Source: Desulfuromonadales bacterium (lineage in GTDB: Bacteria > Desulfobacterota > Desulfuromonadia > Desulfuromonadales > Geopsychrobacteraceae). Taken from it: 64,000 nucleotides of DNA. This document shows positions 33,357 through 42,190 of the stretch, one piece after another; position 1 is the stretch's first letter, and every line of letters starts with the position of its first letter. The DNA is taken from positions 62,001 to 126,000 of the forward strand of contig JAHYIY010000002.1 of the NCBI GenBank assembly GCA_019429255.1, in the 5' to 3' direction. A model generated the notes under the pieces. The model saw only the letters and a program-made list of their open reading frames with translations. It did not search any database and was not told the origin of the DNA. A program made the translations under genes and the position numbers.

Positions 33357-34775
33357 CTACAGATAGGGGGAAAAAAGTTTGAAAAAAGAATCACGCAAGC
33401 GCGCAGCCAGGGGACGGCTGTCCACTTCCTGCAGGGTCACCTGGCGGGATCTCTCACGGGCCTGATCAAAGTGCTGACAGAGCTCGGCGACGGTGTGCTG
33501 GTCAAACACCTCAACGTTGAATTCAAAGTTCAGCCGTAAACTGCGCGGATCGATGTTAGCGGAGCCGATCAGGGCATATTTGTCGTCAATCAGCAACAAT
33601 TTACTGTGGACAAAAGGAGGAGGGTGAAAATAAACGCGGGCATCATGTTCCAGTACCTCAAACAGATAGGCGTTGGCGGCCCAGCCGACAAAGGGAAGAT
33701 TGTTCTGGGCGGGCAGGATGATGTCGACGCGTACGCCACGCAGGGCGGCGACGTTGACGGCAGCTAACTGTGCGCGCGATGGAATAAAATAGGGGGTTAT
33801 GATACGGATGTGGGACTTGGCGCACGACAGGGCTCCGATAATGATCCAGTTGAGCTTTTCGTGGGGTTCGTTGGGTCCGGCGCTGATGCCGCGACAACAG
33901 GCTGTCCCCATGACCGGTGGCCTGATCCATTCCCGCGGTGCGCGTTTTTCTTTGGTGGCATAGTGCCAGTCTTCCATGAAAGCATCGCGCAGTTGCTCAC
34001 AGATCGGACCCTGCAGGCGGAAATGGATGTCAATGACGCGGATGGAGTCCTGGGCTGCTTCGGTCAGATGGCGTTCGCGGATGTTGATGCCGCCGGTAAA
34101 GCCGATCAGGCTGTCAACGATCAGCAATTTGCGGTGATTGCGCAGGTTGAAATAAAAGCTGTGGAGCAGGCGCGGAGGCAAAAAGGTAATGACCTTGACT
34201 TTCGTACCGCGAAAATGGCGGCGCACTTTGTCATAGGAATAGAGTTCACCAAAGGCATCAATCAGAATGCGCACGTCGACACCACGATCGGCGGCAGCGG
34301 TTAACTCCCGGACAAATTGCATACCGAGGCTGTCAGGAGTAAAGATATAGCTGGAGAAAAATACCGATTCGTGGGCGTTGCGGATTGCGTCAAGCATGGC
34401 CGGGTAGGTCTGTTCACCGTTATGAAGAATGTCGACCTGATTGCCACTGACCAGTGGTCGGCGGGTGACGGCGTCGGACAGGGTAATCAATGTTCGGCTG
34501 GTGTCATCATTGGGATAGCCGGCAATGTCTTGCGCAGTGGGGGGGACATTGACATGGAGCCAGTGCATCCCCTCACCCTGCTCCTGCAGTTCGCGCGCTC
34601 GCGTGCGGATGCGGTTAACGCCGAGGAGCCAGTAGAACAGTGCACCCAGGCCGGGCACCGCAAGACAGGTGACAATCCAGCCGAGAGCGGCGCGTGGGTC
34701 GCGTTTGGTGAGCAGGGCATGTCCGGCAGACAAGATCGAAAGCGCCCAGAGGATAGCTACCAGCAATGTCAGCAT
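33357..34775 (-). CDS. cls: cardiolipin synthase (phospholipase D family)
   Basis: 472 residues. Two N-terminal membrane segments (LLVAILWALSILSAGHALL and LGWIVTCLAVPGLGALFYWLLG), then two phospholipase-D HKD motifs: LRNHRKLLIVD (His214) and FVHSKLLLID (His390), each HxKxxxxD. It condenses two phosphatidylglycerol molecules to cardiolipin in the inner membrane. Full length. Followed 9 bp later by the 4-OT gene on the same strand. Confidence 0.93.
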   Translation of the reverse strand: MLTLLVAILWALSILSAGHALLTKRDPRAALGWIVTCLAVPGLGALFYWLLGVNRIRTRARELQEQGEGMHWLHVNVPPTAQDIAGYPNDDTSRTLITLSDAVTRRPLVSGNQVDILHNGEQTYPAMLDAIRNAHESVFFSSYIFTPDSLGMQFVRELTAAADRGVDVRILIDAFGELYSYDKVRRHFRGTKVKVITFLPPRLLHSFYFNLRNHRKLLIVDSLIGFTGGINIRERHLTEAAQDSIRVIDIHFRLQGPICEQLRDAFMEDWHYATKEKRAPREWIRPPVMGTACCRGISAGPNEPHEKLNWIIIGALSCAKSHIRIITPYFIPSRAQLAAVNVAALRGVRVDIILPAQNNLPFVGWAANAYLFEVLEHDARVYFHPPPFVHSKLLLIDDKYALIGSANIDPRSLRLNFEFNVEVFDQHTVAELCQHFDQARERSRQVTLQEVDSRPLAARLRDSFFKLFSPYL

Positions 34776-34888
34776 TGACGCTCCGGCAGTGAAAGAGATA
34801 AATAGTTACGGAACGTTAGCAGTTTTCATTAAGGAAGTCCAGAACGCTGCTTGAATGGATTCGGACGAAAGCCCTGGCGATCACCAGA

Positions 34889-35233
34889 TTAACGCAGGGA
34901 GGTGCCGCAACGTGGACAGGTCAGTACGGTGTTGGTGGAGACCTTGTCGCCACAGGTGGGGCAATTGAACCAGTGGCGGCAGAAGCGGCATTGATGTTCA
35001 GAGAGTCCCTGTTTCTTTTTGCACTTGGGGCAGCGCCGGTACATTTTGCGTTGGGACAAATAATCTTCAAAGAACAGACCGCAGCGCCCACACTCCTGCG
35101 CCCCCGGTTTGACGGTTGCTTCACAGCCGGGGATCGGGCATTTAAATACGGCTTTACACTCTTTGCACCAGTAGCCGCCGGTCAACAGGGCACCACATTG
35201 ACTGCACTTTTTGTTGCCTGACTTGCTGATCAT
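34889..35233 (-). CDS. small protein of eight CxxC-type zinc knuckles
   Basis: 114 residues with 16 or more cysteines in CxxC-like pairs: CSQC, CKEC, CPIPGC, CGRC, CPKC, CRFC, CPTC, CPRC. This could fold as about four zinc ribbons, of the double-zinc-ribbon style. No catalytic domain. It follows uvrA's 3' end on the same strand after a 109-bp gap. A protein or nucleic-acid interaction role is plausible but unproven. Confidence 0.7.
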   Translation of the reverse strand: MISKSGNKKCSQCGALLTGGYWCKECKAVFKCPIPGCEATVKPGAQECGRCGLFFEDYLSQRKMYRRCPKCKKKQGLSEHQCRFCRHWFNCPTCGDKVSTNTVLTCPRCGTSLR

Positions 35234-35342
35234 TCTTTACTCCACAGGGGTCATCCAGGGCCGCCAAGGTTGTGATCCAGATGTCATCATAGTTGAGATT
35301 GACAGGAATGCCAAGGGAAAGAACCTCCCGCCGCTTTTGCCC

Positions 35343-38162
35343 TTAGTCGGCAGTCTTAAGGCTGTCACGCAGATAGCGCCCGGTATATGAAGCATCACAA
35401 GCGGCAACCTCTTCCGGGGTTCCCGCAACAATGATGCGTCCGCCACGGCTCCCCCCTTCCGGGCCGAGATCAATGACGTAATCGGCGGTTTTGATGACAT
35501 CGAGATTGTGTTCAATCACCACCACGGTGTTGCCGGTTTCGATCAGGCGATTGAGCACCTCCAGGAGTTTGTGGATGTCGGCAAAGTGCAGACCGGTGGT
35601 CGGTTCGTCGAGGATGTAGATGGTTTTTCCCGTGGCCCGCTTGCCCAGTTCGCGTGCCAGTTTGACCCGTTGTGCCTCGCCACCGGAGAGGGTGGTGGCG
35701 CTCTGCCCGAGCTTGATGTAACCAAGGCCGACATCCCTGACGGTCTGCAGCTTGCTGTGAATCCGCGGGATGTTTTCGAGAAACCGGCTGGCCTGGTTGA
35801 CGGTCATGGCCAGCACATCGGCAATACTCTTCCCCTTGTATTTGACTTCGAGGGTTTCGCGATTGTAGCGCGCTCCTTTGCAGACATCGCACTGGACGTA
35901 GACATCGGGAAGAAAATGCATCTCAATCTTGATGATGCCATCACCGCTGCAGGCTTCACAGCGCCCGCCCTTGACGTTGAAGGAAAAACGCCCCGGCTTG
36001 TAACCGCGAATTTTCGCTTCCGGGAGCTGGGCGAACAGGTCGCGGATGTCGGTAAAGACCCCGGTGTAGGTGGCGGGGTTGGAACGTGGCGTACGGCCGA
36101 TGGGGGATTGGTCGATATCGATGACCTTGTCGAGCTGTTCCAGACCATTAATCTCCTTGACCGGTCCGGCTTTATCGCGCGCCCGGTGCAGGCGCTGGGC
36201 CAGGGTTTTATAGAGGGTTTCGATAACCAAAGAGGATTTGCCGGAACCGGAGACACCGGTAAAACAGGTCAATACCCCCAGGGGGATGCGGGTATCGACA
36301 AACTGCAGATTGTTGGCACGGGCGCCTTTGATTTCGAGCCAGCGCTCACTGGTGCGCCGCTGCGTCGGTATCATGATCCGGCGCCGGCCGGACAGGTAGT
36401 CTGCAGTCAGGGATTCCGGGCAGGCCATCACCTGTTGCGGCGTTCCCTGGGCGACGACGCGGCCACCATTGACTCCGGCCGCCGGGCCCATATCAATGAC
36501 GTGGTCGGCGGCACAGATGGTCTCTTCATCATGTTCAACCACCAGCACTGTATTGCCAAGATCGCGCAGGCGCTTGAGGGTGGTTAGAAGACGCTTGTTA
36601 TCGCGCTGGTGCAGACCGATGGAGGGTTCATCAAGGATGTACAGAACCCCGGTCAGGGAGGAACCGATCTGGGTCGCCAGGCGGATCCGTTGTCCCTCCC
36701 CCCCGGACAGGGTGCCGGCACTGCGATCCAGGGTCAGATAATCCAGGCCGACATGGGAGAGGAAGGAGAGGCGTTCGCGAATCTCTTTAAGGATGCGGCG
36801 AGCAATCTCCATCTCTTTGGGGGGCAGGGTGAGATCCTGGAAAAAGACTTCGGCATCGGTAATCGACATGGCGGTGGCCTGCTGGATATTCTTGCCGCCG
36901 ATGGTAATGTGCAAAGCCTCGGGACGCAGGCGGGCGCCGTTGCAGGTCTGGCAGGGGATGACATTCATGAAACGTTCGAGGTTTTCCCTGACACCGTCGG
37001 AATCGGTTTCATGGTAGCGGCGTTCCAGGTTGGGGATGACACCTTCGAAGGGTTTTTCATAAAAATGGCGGTTTTCTCCCTGGTCGTAGAAAAAACGGAT
37101 GCTCTCGCCGCTGGAGCCGTAGAGGATTACCTGCTGCACGGTCTCGGTCAGTTGATTGAAGGGGGTGCGCATGTCGAACTGGTAATGCAGAGCAAGCGCC
37201 TCGAGCAGCGCCTGATAATAAAAGCCGGTGCGGCTGTCCCAGGGGACCACGGCGCCGTCACGCAGGGACAATTGCGGATTGGGAACCACCTGCTCGCGGT
37301 CAAAGAGCATGCGCGTGCCGAGCCCGCTGCAGTCGGGGCAGGCGCCATGAGGGTTGTTGAAGGAAAACATACGTGGGGTGATTTCCGGGTAGGACAGACC
37401 ACACTCGATACAGGCATGGCGTGCGGAGAAGAGCATACTGTTGCCTTCGGGAACCTCGACGCGTACCAGTCCGTCGGCTAGTTGCACCGCCGTTTCGATT
37501 GATTCAGCCAGACGGGATGAGATATCAGGTTTTACTACCAGCCGGTCGATAACGACCTCCAGTGTATGTTTTTTGTTCTTGTCGAGGGTAATGGGATCAC
37601 CCAGTTCGTACATCTCTCCATCAATACGTACGCGCACATAGCCGGCCGCCTGCAGCTGGGCCAGCTCTTTGCGGTATTCCCCTTTGCGCTCGCGGATGAT
37701 GGGGGCCATTACCATCAGGCGGGTCTGTTCCGGCAGCAGCATGATCTGGTCGACCATCTGCTCCACGGTTTGTGCCGCAATTTTATGACCGCAGCGATGG
37801 CACAGAATGTCGCCGACCCGGGCATAGAGAAGGCGCAGGTAGTCATAGATTTCGGTCACTGTACCGACGGTGGAGCGGGGGTTCTTCGAAGTGGTTTTCT
37901 GTTCGATGGAAATGGCCGGTGACAGGCCGTCGATCTGGTCGACATCGGGTTTTTCCATCTGCTCGAGAAATTGACGGGCATAGGCCGACAGGCTTTCTAC
38001 GTAGCGGCGCTGTCCTTCGGCATAGATGGTGTCGAATGCCAGGGTGCTTTTCCCTGAGCCGGAAACCCCGGTAATCACCACCAGTTGGTCACGCGGGATG
38101 TCGATATCGATATTTTTCAGGTTGTGCTCGCGGGCACCGCGGATACGGATATGGTCGATCAT
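35343..38162 (-). CDS. uvrA: excinuclease ABC subunit A
   Basis: 939 residues. DNA-damage recognition ATPase of nucleotide excision repair. Two ABC domains: Walker [25 protein letters not shown] (N-terminal) and [20 protein letters not shown] (C-terminal); signatures [13 protein letters not shown] and [13 protein letters not shown]. Zinc fingers: CIECGLSY...[10 protein letters not shown] and [10 protein letters not shown]...[12 protein letters not shown]. Length is normal. The ATG overlaps the pdxA stop by 4 nt. Confidence 0.97.
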   Translation of the reverse strand: MIDHIRIRGAREHNLKNIDIDIPRDQLVVITGVSGSGKSTLAFDTIYAEGQRRYVESLSAYARQFLEQMEKPDVDQIDGLSPAISIEQKTTSKNPRSTVGTVTEIYDYLRLLYARVGDILCHRCGHKIAAQTVEQMVDQIMLLPEQTRLMVMAPIIRERKGEYRKELAQLQAAGYVRVRIDGEMYELGDPITLDKNKKHTLEVVIDRLVVKPDISSRLAESIETAVQLADGLVRVEVPEGNSMLFSARHACIECGLSYPEITPRMFSFNNPHGACPDCSGLGTRMLFDREQVVPNPQLSLRDGAVVPWDSRTGFYYQALLEALALHYQFDMRTPFNQLTETVQQVILYGSSGESIRFFYDQGENRHFYEKPFEGVIPNLERRYHETDSDGVRENLERFMNVIPCQTCNGARLRPEALHITIGGKNIQQATAMSITDAEVFFQDLTLPPKEMEIARRILKEIRERLSFLSHVGLDYLTLDRSAGTLSGGEGQRIRLATQIGSSLTGVLYILDEPSIGLHQRDNKRLLTTLKRLRDLGNTVLVVEHDEETICAADHVIDMGPAAGVNGGRVVAQGTPQQVMACPESLTADYLSGRRRIMIPTQRRTSERWLEIKGARANNLQFVDTRIPLGVLTCFTGVSGSGKSSLVIETLYKTLAQRLHRARDKAGPVKEINGLEQLDKVIDIDQSPIGRTPRSNPATYTGVFTDIRDLFAQLPEAKIRGYKPGRFSFNVKGGRCEACSGDGIIKIEMHFLPDVYVQCDVCKGARYNRETLEVKYKGKSIADVLAMTVNQASRFLENIPRIHSKLQTVRDVGLGYIKLGQSATTLSGGEAQRVKLARELGKRATGKTIYILDEPTTGLHFADIHKLLEVLNRLIETGNTVVVIEHNLDVIKTADYVIDLGPEGGSRGGRIIVAGTPEEVAACDASYTGRYLRDSLKTAD

Positions 38163-39181
38163 GGTTTTCTGTCGGTTTCGTTAAAGGGTTGAGGGCTCAT
38201 CGTTGCCGCCATGCGCAGGGCGGCACAGAGGCTGGCGGTACTGGCGCTGCCGCTGCCGGCGCGGTCGTAGGCGGTGCCGTGATCGACGCTGGTGCGGATG
38301 ATCGGCAACCCCAGGGTAACGTTTACCGCATCGTCAAAGTGCAGCAGTTTCAGCGGAATCAACCCCTGATCATGGTACATGCAGATAACCGCATCGGCGC
38401 TATTTTCGTGTACGGCAAAATGGAACAGGGTATCGGCACTGTGCGGGCCGCTGGCGGCAATTCCTTCAGCGCATGCAGCTTCAATGGCAGGCACGATCAG
38501 GCGTTGTTCCTCATCACCAAAAAGCCCTTCTTCGCCGGCGTGGGGATTCAGGGCAAGAACCGCCAGGCGTGGCTGGAGCAAGGCAAACTGACGCTGTAAC
38601 GCCTTATGAGTGATGCGCAGGGTGGTGAGGATTGCCTCAGTTGTGAGCTGTTGTGCTACTGCTGCCAAGGGCAGATGGGTGGTCACCAGACAGACCTTGA
38701 GACGGGTGCCGGCGAGCATCATCACTACCTGTTGTACCCCGCAGCGCGCGGCGAGAAATTCCGTATGTCCAGGGAAGCGGAACCCGGCGGCGTTAATCGC
38801 TTTTTTGTTGATCGGACAAGTGACCATGGCGTGGGCACGCCGATCGAGACACTGTTGTGCTGCCATATCGATGTAGTTGGCCATGGCGAGGCCACAGGCG
38901 TGATCCGGTTGCCCGTAAGTCAGGCTGGCCGCGGTCAAGCGCGAACCGGCTTCAACCTCGAGCAGGTGGCCGTTGAAATCGAGGTGACACACGGGACCGC
39001 CCTTATCCAGATCCCTGGCTTCTATCCCGAAAATTCGCCCGGCCTGTTTAAGGGCAGCAACATCGCCGATCACCCGCACCGGTAGCGGCAGGGAGACCAG
39101 GTCGCCGGTGAGCAGGGTTTTGACAATCAACTCGGGACCGATCCCGGTCGGGTCGCCCATGGTGATCAAAAGTGGTGTCAT
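38159..39181 (-). CDS. pdxA: 4-hydroxythreonine-4-phosphate dehydrogenase
   Basis: 340 residues. Oxidises 4-hydroxythreonine 4-phosphate for pyridoxal phosphate synthesis (DXP-dependent route). Motifs: [18 protein letters not shown] at the start, [12 protein letters not shown] with a metal histidine, [14 protein letters not shown], and the C-terminal [39 protein letters not shown]. Close to surA-like genes as in many proteobacteria. Overlaps uvrA by 4 nt. Confidence 0.95.
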   Translation of the reverse strand: MTPLLITMGDPTGIGPELIVKTLLTGDLVSLPLPVRVIGDVAALKQAGRIFGIEARDLDKGGPVCHLDFNGHLLEVEAGSRLTAASLTYGQPDHACGLAMANYIDMAAQQCLDRRAHAMVTCPINKKAINAAGFRFPGHTEFLAARCGVQQVVMMLAGTRLKVCLVTTHLPLAAVAQQLTTEAILTTLRITHKALQRQFALLQPRLAVLALNPHAGEEGLFGDEEQRLIVPAIEAACAEGIAASGPHSADTLFHFAVHENSADAVICMYHDQGLIPLKLLHFDDAVNVTLGLPIIRTSVDHGTAYDRAGSGSASTASLCAALRMAATMSPQPFNETDRKP

Positions 39182-39290
39182 TTTGTGTTCCTTGAGTCAG
39201 ATCATTGCGCAATGAATCAATATAACGGAAGCACAAGGGAGGAAACAAGGAAGAAGGCAGAAAAGCCGGTTGATCTTTTTTGAGGGGTTT

Positions 39291-40130
39291 TTAGTGTCTT
39301 GGCTGCGACCGTTCAAGCTGGGTAATTGCGTGCTGCATCATGCTGTGGGAATTTTCCGGATCGGACGGGGTCGGATTGACTATCGCTGTCGTCCAGGGAA
39401 TCCTTTGCTCCGGGAAGCTGGCGCGCAGACTGGCGAGTATCCGTTCAAGCAGCTCGCCAGACCTTTCCCTCGGGGTTTCCGGCAACAGAATGGCAAAGCG
39501 CTGACGCTGGTAGCGGCAGAGCAGATCGGATGACCTGATCTGGCTTTTGATCACCCGGGTAACGCGCACCAGGAAGGGTTCCAGGAGCTGCTCATCGTTG
39601 CGCTGGCGTTGGGCCAGCTGCGGTTCAAGTAGCAGCAGACTGACCGGACGTCCGGTCAGTCTGCTGCGTGACAGTTCCTTGCCTAAAAAGGTGTCAAAGT
39701 AGAAGCGGCTGTAAACCTTGTGTTCTGCCGCAATCTGTTCGTTAATACCGCTAATGACTGGTGGTGGACTGAGCAGAGGCGATGCAAGCAGGGACTGCAC
39801 GACTTCAGTGAGGGTGTTTTTGTTGGCCTTGTCATCGACATAGCTGCTTCCCACTGGCAAGCGCAGACGAATAATGGATTTGTCCGTGGTAAAACAGAGC
39901 ACCCGGCAGAATCCTTTGCGCACCAGATCAGCCCAGTGTGGCAACTCTGCGCCGGTGGTTTCCAGTTCACAGCAGATCAGATCGGCCGAGGTGTTTTTGA
40001 CCAGTCGGTTTAACTCCTTCGGGGTGGTACAGAAATAGAGTTGATCGAACAGCTGCAGATCACTGATCCGTTGCGCCAGGCGCTGGCGGCAGTTTTCTTG
40101 TGAAGCAAAAATAATCGTGGATGTTGGCAT
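39291..40130 (-). CDS. degenerate GGDEF-like protein with receiver-like N-terminus
   Basis: 279 residues. The N-terminal about 125 (STIIFASQENCRQRLAQRI...DLICCELETTGAELPHWADLVRK) resemble a receiver without the usual acidic pocket. The C-terminal half resembles a GGDEF domain (KELSRSRLTGRPVSLLLLEP...QIRSSDLLCRYQRQRFAILLPET), but RYQRQRF stands where GGDEF should be, so it cannot be catalytic by the known mechanism. It may bind a nucleotide or a protein partner. It lies between surA-like and pdxA genes. Medium confidence in the fold. Confidence 0.6.
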   Translation of the reverse strand: MPTSTIIFASQENCRQRLAQRISDLQLFDQLYFCTTPKELNRLVKNTSADLICCELETTGAELPHWADLVRKGFCRVLCFTTDKSIIRLRLPVGSSYVDDKANKNTLTEVVQSLLASPLLSPPPVISGINEQIAAEHKVYSRFYFDTFLGKELSRSRLTGRPVSLLLLEPQLAQRQRNDEQLLEPFLVRVTRVIKSQIRSSDLLCRYQRQRFAILLPETPRERSGELLERILASLRASFPEQRIPWTTAIVNPTPSDPENSHSMMQHAITQLERSQPRH

Positions 40131-40151
40131 CGTGAACCCGCTCCGGCAGTC

Positions 40152-41102
40152 TTATAGCCGGCGATCGATGTAGGCGTTACTGCGCAATTCTTTTTCCCAC
40201 TCAATAAGGCGTGCTTCGGACTTTTCCCGTCTGAGGCGTTCTTCGATGCTGCGTCTGGCGCGTTCGAACGCCAGCTCGGTCCCCGAGCGGCGATCGTTTA
40301 TGACAAACAGGTGAAGTTGCTGATTAAGCTCTGTCGGGACACTGACATCGCCTACTTGCAGATTCTGCAGGGCCTGCTGCAGCGCTGGCGCAAGGTCAGT
40401 CAACACCAGCTCCCCCATGATGCCGCCATCAACACTGTCTCCAGCTTCCGCAAGAACCGTATCGAATGACGTGCCGCCAAGCAGTTGCCGCCGGCTTTTG
40501 TTGGCCTGCTCTTCGATGCGAGCATTATCGGCACTACTGCGGTCCGCAGGTAGAGCAAAACTGATGCGGCTGACAAAGACCCGGGTCTGGGTGTCGAATT
40601 GATCAATATGTTCTTCAAAATAGCGACGAACTTCGCTACTGGTGACTTGAGCGCGGTAATTGACTTCCTGCGACATCAGCTTGTAGCGCAAGATCTCGTC
40701 ATGGATTTGTTGGCGATAGGATTCCAGGGTCATCCCTTCAGCGGCGAGGGCTATCTCCAGGGAGGCTGGGTCGAGATTATTACTGGTCATGACATCGTCA
40801 ATGGCGGCGTTAACTTCCTGGTCGCTGACGCGCAGGCCAAGCTCCTTGCTGCGCTGCTGGAGCAGACGATCGTTAATCAACTGCTCAAGAACCTCCTGAC
40901 GCAGTTCCTGCAGCTCCTGGTCGCTCGGGGTGCGAGAAAGATTTTGACGTGACAGCAGTATCTCAATGGCTCGTTCAAGCTGGTAGCTGGTAATGATGTC
41001 GGCGTTTACCACGGCGACAACGTTGGAAATGGTTTGCGCCGCCAGTGGGCCGGCGCTCGCTAACAGCAATATCAGCAGACACCCGAAAATATATTTTTTC
41101 AT
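40152..41102 (-). CDS. surA: SurA-like periplasmic chaperone / peptidyl-prolyl isomerase
   Basis: 316 residues from ATG 41102. Signal peptide (YIFGCLLILLLASAGPLAAQ), SurA N-terminal domain (ISNVVAVVNADIITSYQLERAIEILL...LEQLINDRLLQQRSKELGLRVSDQEVNAAI) and one parvulin-like region (RVFVSRISFALP...FDTVLAEAGDSVDGGIMGELVLTDLAPAL). E. coli SurA has two parvulin domains and is longer, so this is a short form. It should escort outer-membrane proteins. ATG behind GGAAGAAAG. Confidence 0.85.
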   Translation of the reverse strand: MKKYIFGCLLILLLASAGPLAAQTISNVVAVVNADIITSYQLERAIEILLSRQNLSRTPSDQELQELRQEVLEQLINDRLLQQRSKELGLRVSDQEVNAAIDDVMTSNNLDPASLEIALAAEGMTLESYRQQIHDEILRYKLMSQEVNYRAQVTSSEVRRYFEEHIDQFDTQTRVFVSRISFALPADRSSADNARIEEQANKSRRQLLGGTSFDTVLAEAGDSVDGGIMGELVLTDLAPALQQALQNLQVGDVSVPTELNQQLHLFVINDRRSGTELAFERARRSIEERLRREKSEARLIEWEKELRSNAYIDRRL

Positions 41103-41127
41103 CTTTCTTCCTTTAAAGCCTTCGGGG

Positions 41128-42126
41128 CTAATTCGGGAGGATTTGCTCCCAGTCAATGACGACTTCAGTATTCCGGCGTAAGCCTGTCAGCCATTGCTGC
41201 AGCAGTGCTTCCTCCTCACGATGGTAAAGCAGGTCTCTTATTTCTGCGGCGACAGCTGCGAAAGGGCGCTGTCCGGCGTTACGTTTCCGATCAACCAGCA
41301 GCAGGTGAAAGCCGTACGGACTTTCCACCGGGTCACTAACCTGGCGCAGCGGCAGAGAAAAAATGACCGCATCAAATTCCGGTGGCAGTGCCCCCGCAGA
41401 GAAATAACCCAGCAGACCACCCTCTTCGCTGTCGGGTGAAAGGGAGTGCTGTTTGGCAAGGGTGGCGAAATCTGCGCCATCCTGCAAGTGTTTTTTTATT
41501 TCCAGAGCTTCTTCGCGGCTTGCCAGCAGCATTTGATAAACGTGTACCTCGGCGGGGCGCTGAAAATCTTCGCGGTGGTCGCGATAGTAGGCCTCCATGG
41601 CGGTTTCAGAAATTTCGATGCGCGGACTTACCACCCGCTCTGTTATTTTGCTGACAAGCAGGCGAAAACGTAATGACTCGCGCCACAAATCGGGATTGAT
41701 GTCTGCGTCACGCAGATTCTGTTCGAAGTCCTCACGGCTGTGAGTGCCGCGGATGCCGGCCAGGGCCGCATCGAATTCGTCAGGAGACAGCCGCACATCG
41801 AGGCGAGCGGCCTCAGCAAGAATCAGTTCGCGGTCGATCAGTTGGGTTGCTGTTTGCTGCTGCAGAAGTAACTTTTCCTGCGCAGAAAGGCCATCAATAT
41901 CAGGATAGATCATCAGTAGCTGTCGGTTAAACTGTTCAAGGCTCACATTGCGTGAGCCAACCGTGATAAACGCTGCGGTGGTTGTTGACTGTTGCCGCGT
42001 AGAAGTTGCCGCAGGTTTTTCCTGGCAGGCCAGTAAATTAGCGGCGAGAATTAACAGGATCAGATAGCGGACAATGACGGACAGAGTGGTCCTCCATGGG
42101 GGTGATGTGCTCCCCGAAAGTAGCAT
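41128..42126 (-). CDS. PrsA/SurA-type peptidyl-prolyl isomerase lipoprotein
   Basis: 332 residues. A lipoprotein signal ends at a lipobox (LILLILAANLLAC). The N-terminal chaperone helices (VSLEQFNRQLLMIYPDIDGL...TQLIDRELILAEAARLDVRL) lead to a parvulin domain: VHVYQMLLASREEALEIKKHLQDGADFATLAKQHSLSPDSEEGGLLGYFSAGALPPEF, a good rotamase signature. The ATG at 42126 lacks a clear Shine-Dalgarno; GGAGG lies six bases before an in-frame CTG (42082-42084), which would give a typical 20-residue signal. Next to surA-like and mfd. Confidence 0.83.
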   Translation of the reverse strand: MLLSGSTSPPWRTTLSVIVRYLILLILAANLLACQEKPAATSTRQQSTTTAAFITVGSRNVSLEQFNRQLLMIYPDIDGLSAQEKLLLQQQTATQLIDRELILAEAARLDVRLSPDEFDAALAGIRGTHSREDFEQNLRDADINPDLWRESLRFRLLVSKITERVVSPRIEISETAMEAYYRDHREDFQRPAEVHVYQMLLASREEALEIKKHLQDGADFATLAKQHSLSPDSEEGGLLGYFSAGALPPEFDAVIFSLPLRQVSDPVESPYGFHLLLVDRKRNAGQRPFAAVAAEIRDLLYHREEEALLQQWLTGLRRNTEVVIDWEQILPN

Positions 42127-42190
42127 GAAAGTGTTCTGAAAATCAGCATTTTTTGTCAATAGCTGCAGCACCTGTCCGAAAGCTGTTCCG

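Noticed and set aside
35508-36587. 359-residue plus-strand ORF opposite uvrA
   Set aside because: Shadow of uvrA: its sequence mirrors the antisense of a clear full-length UvrA and it has no domain or independent start.
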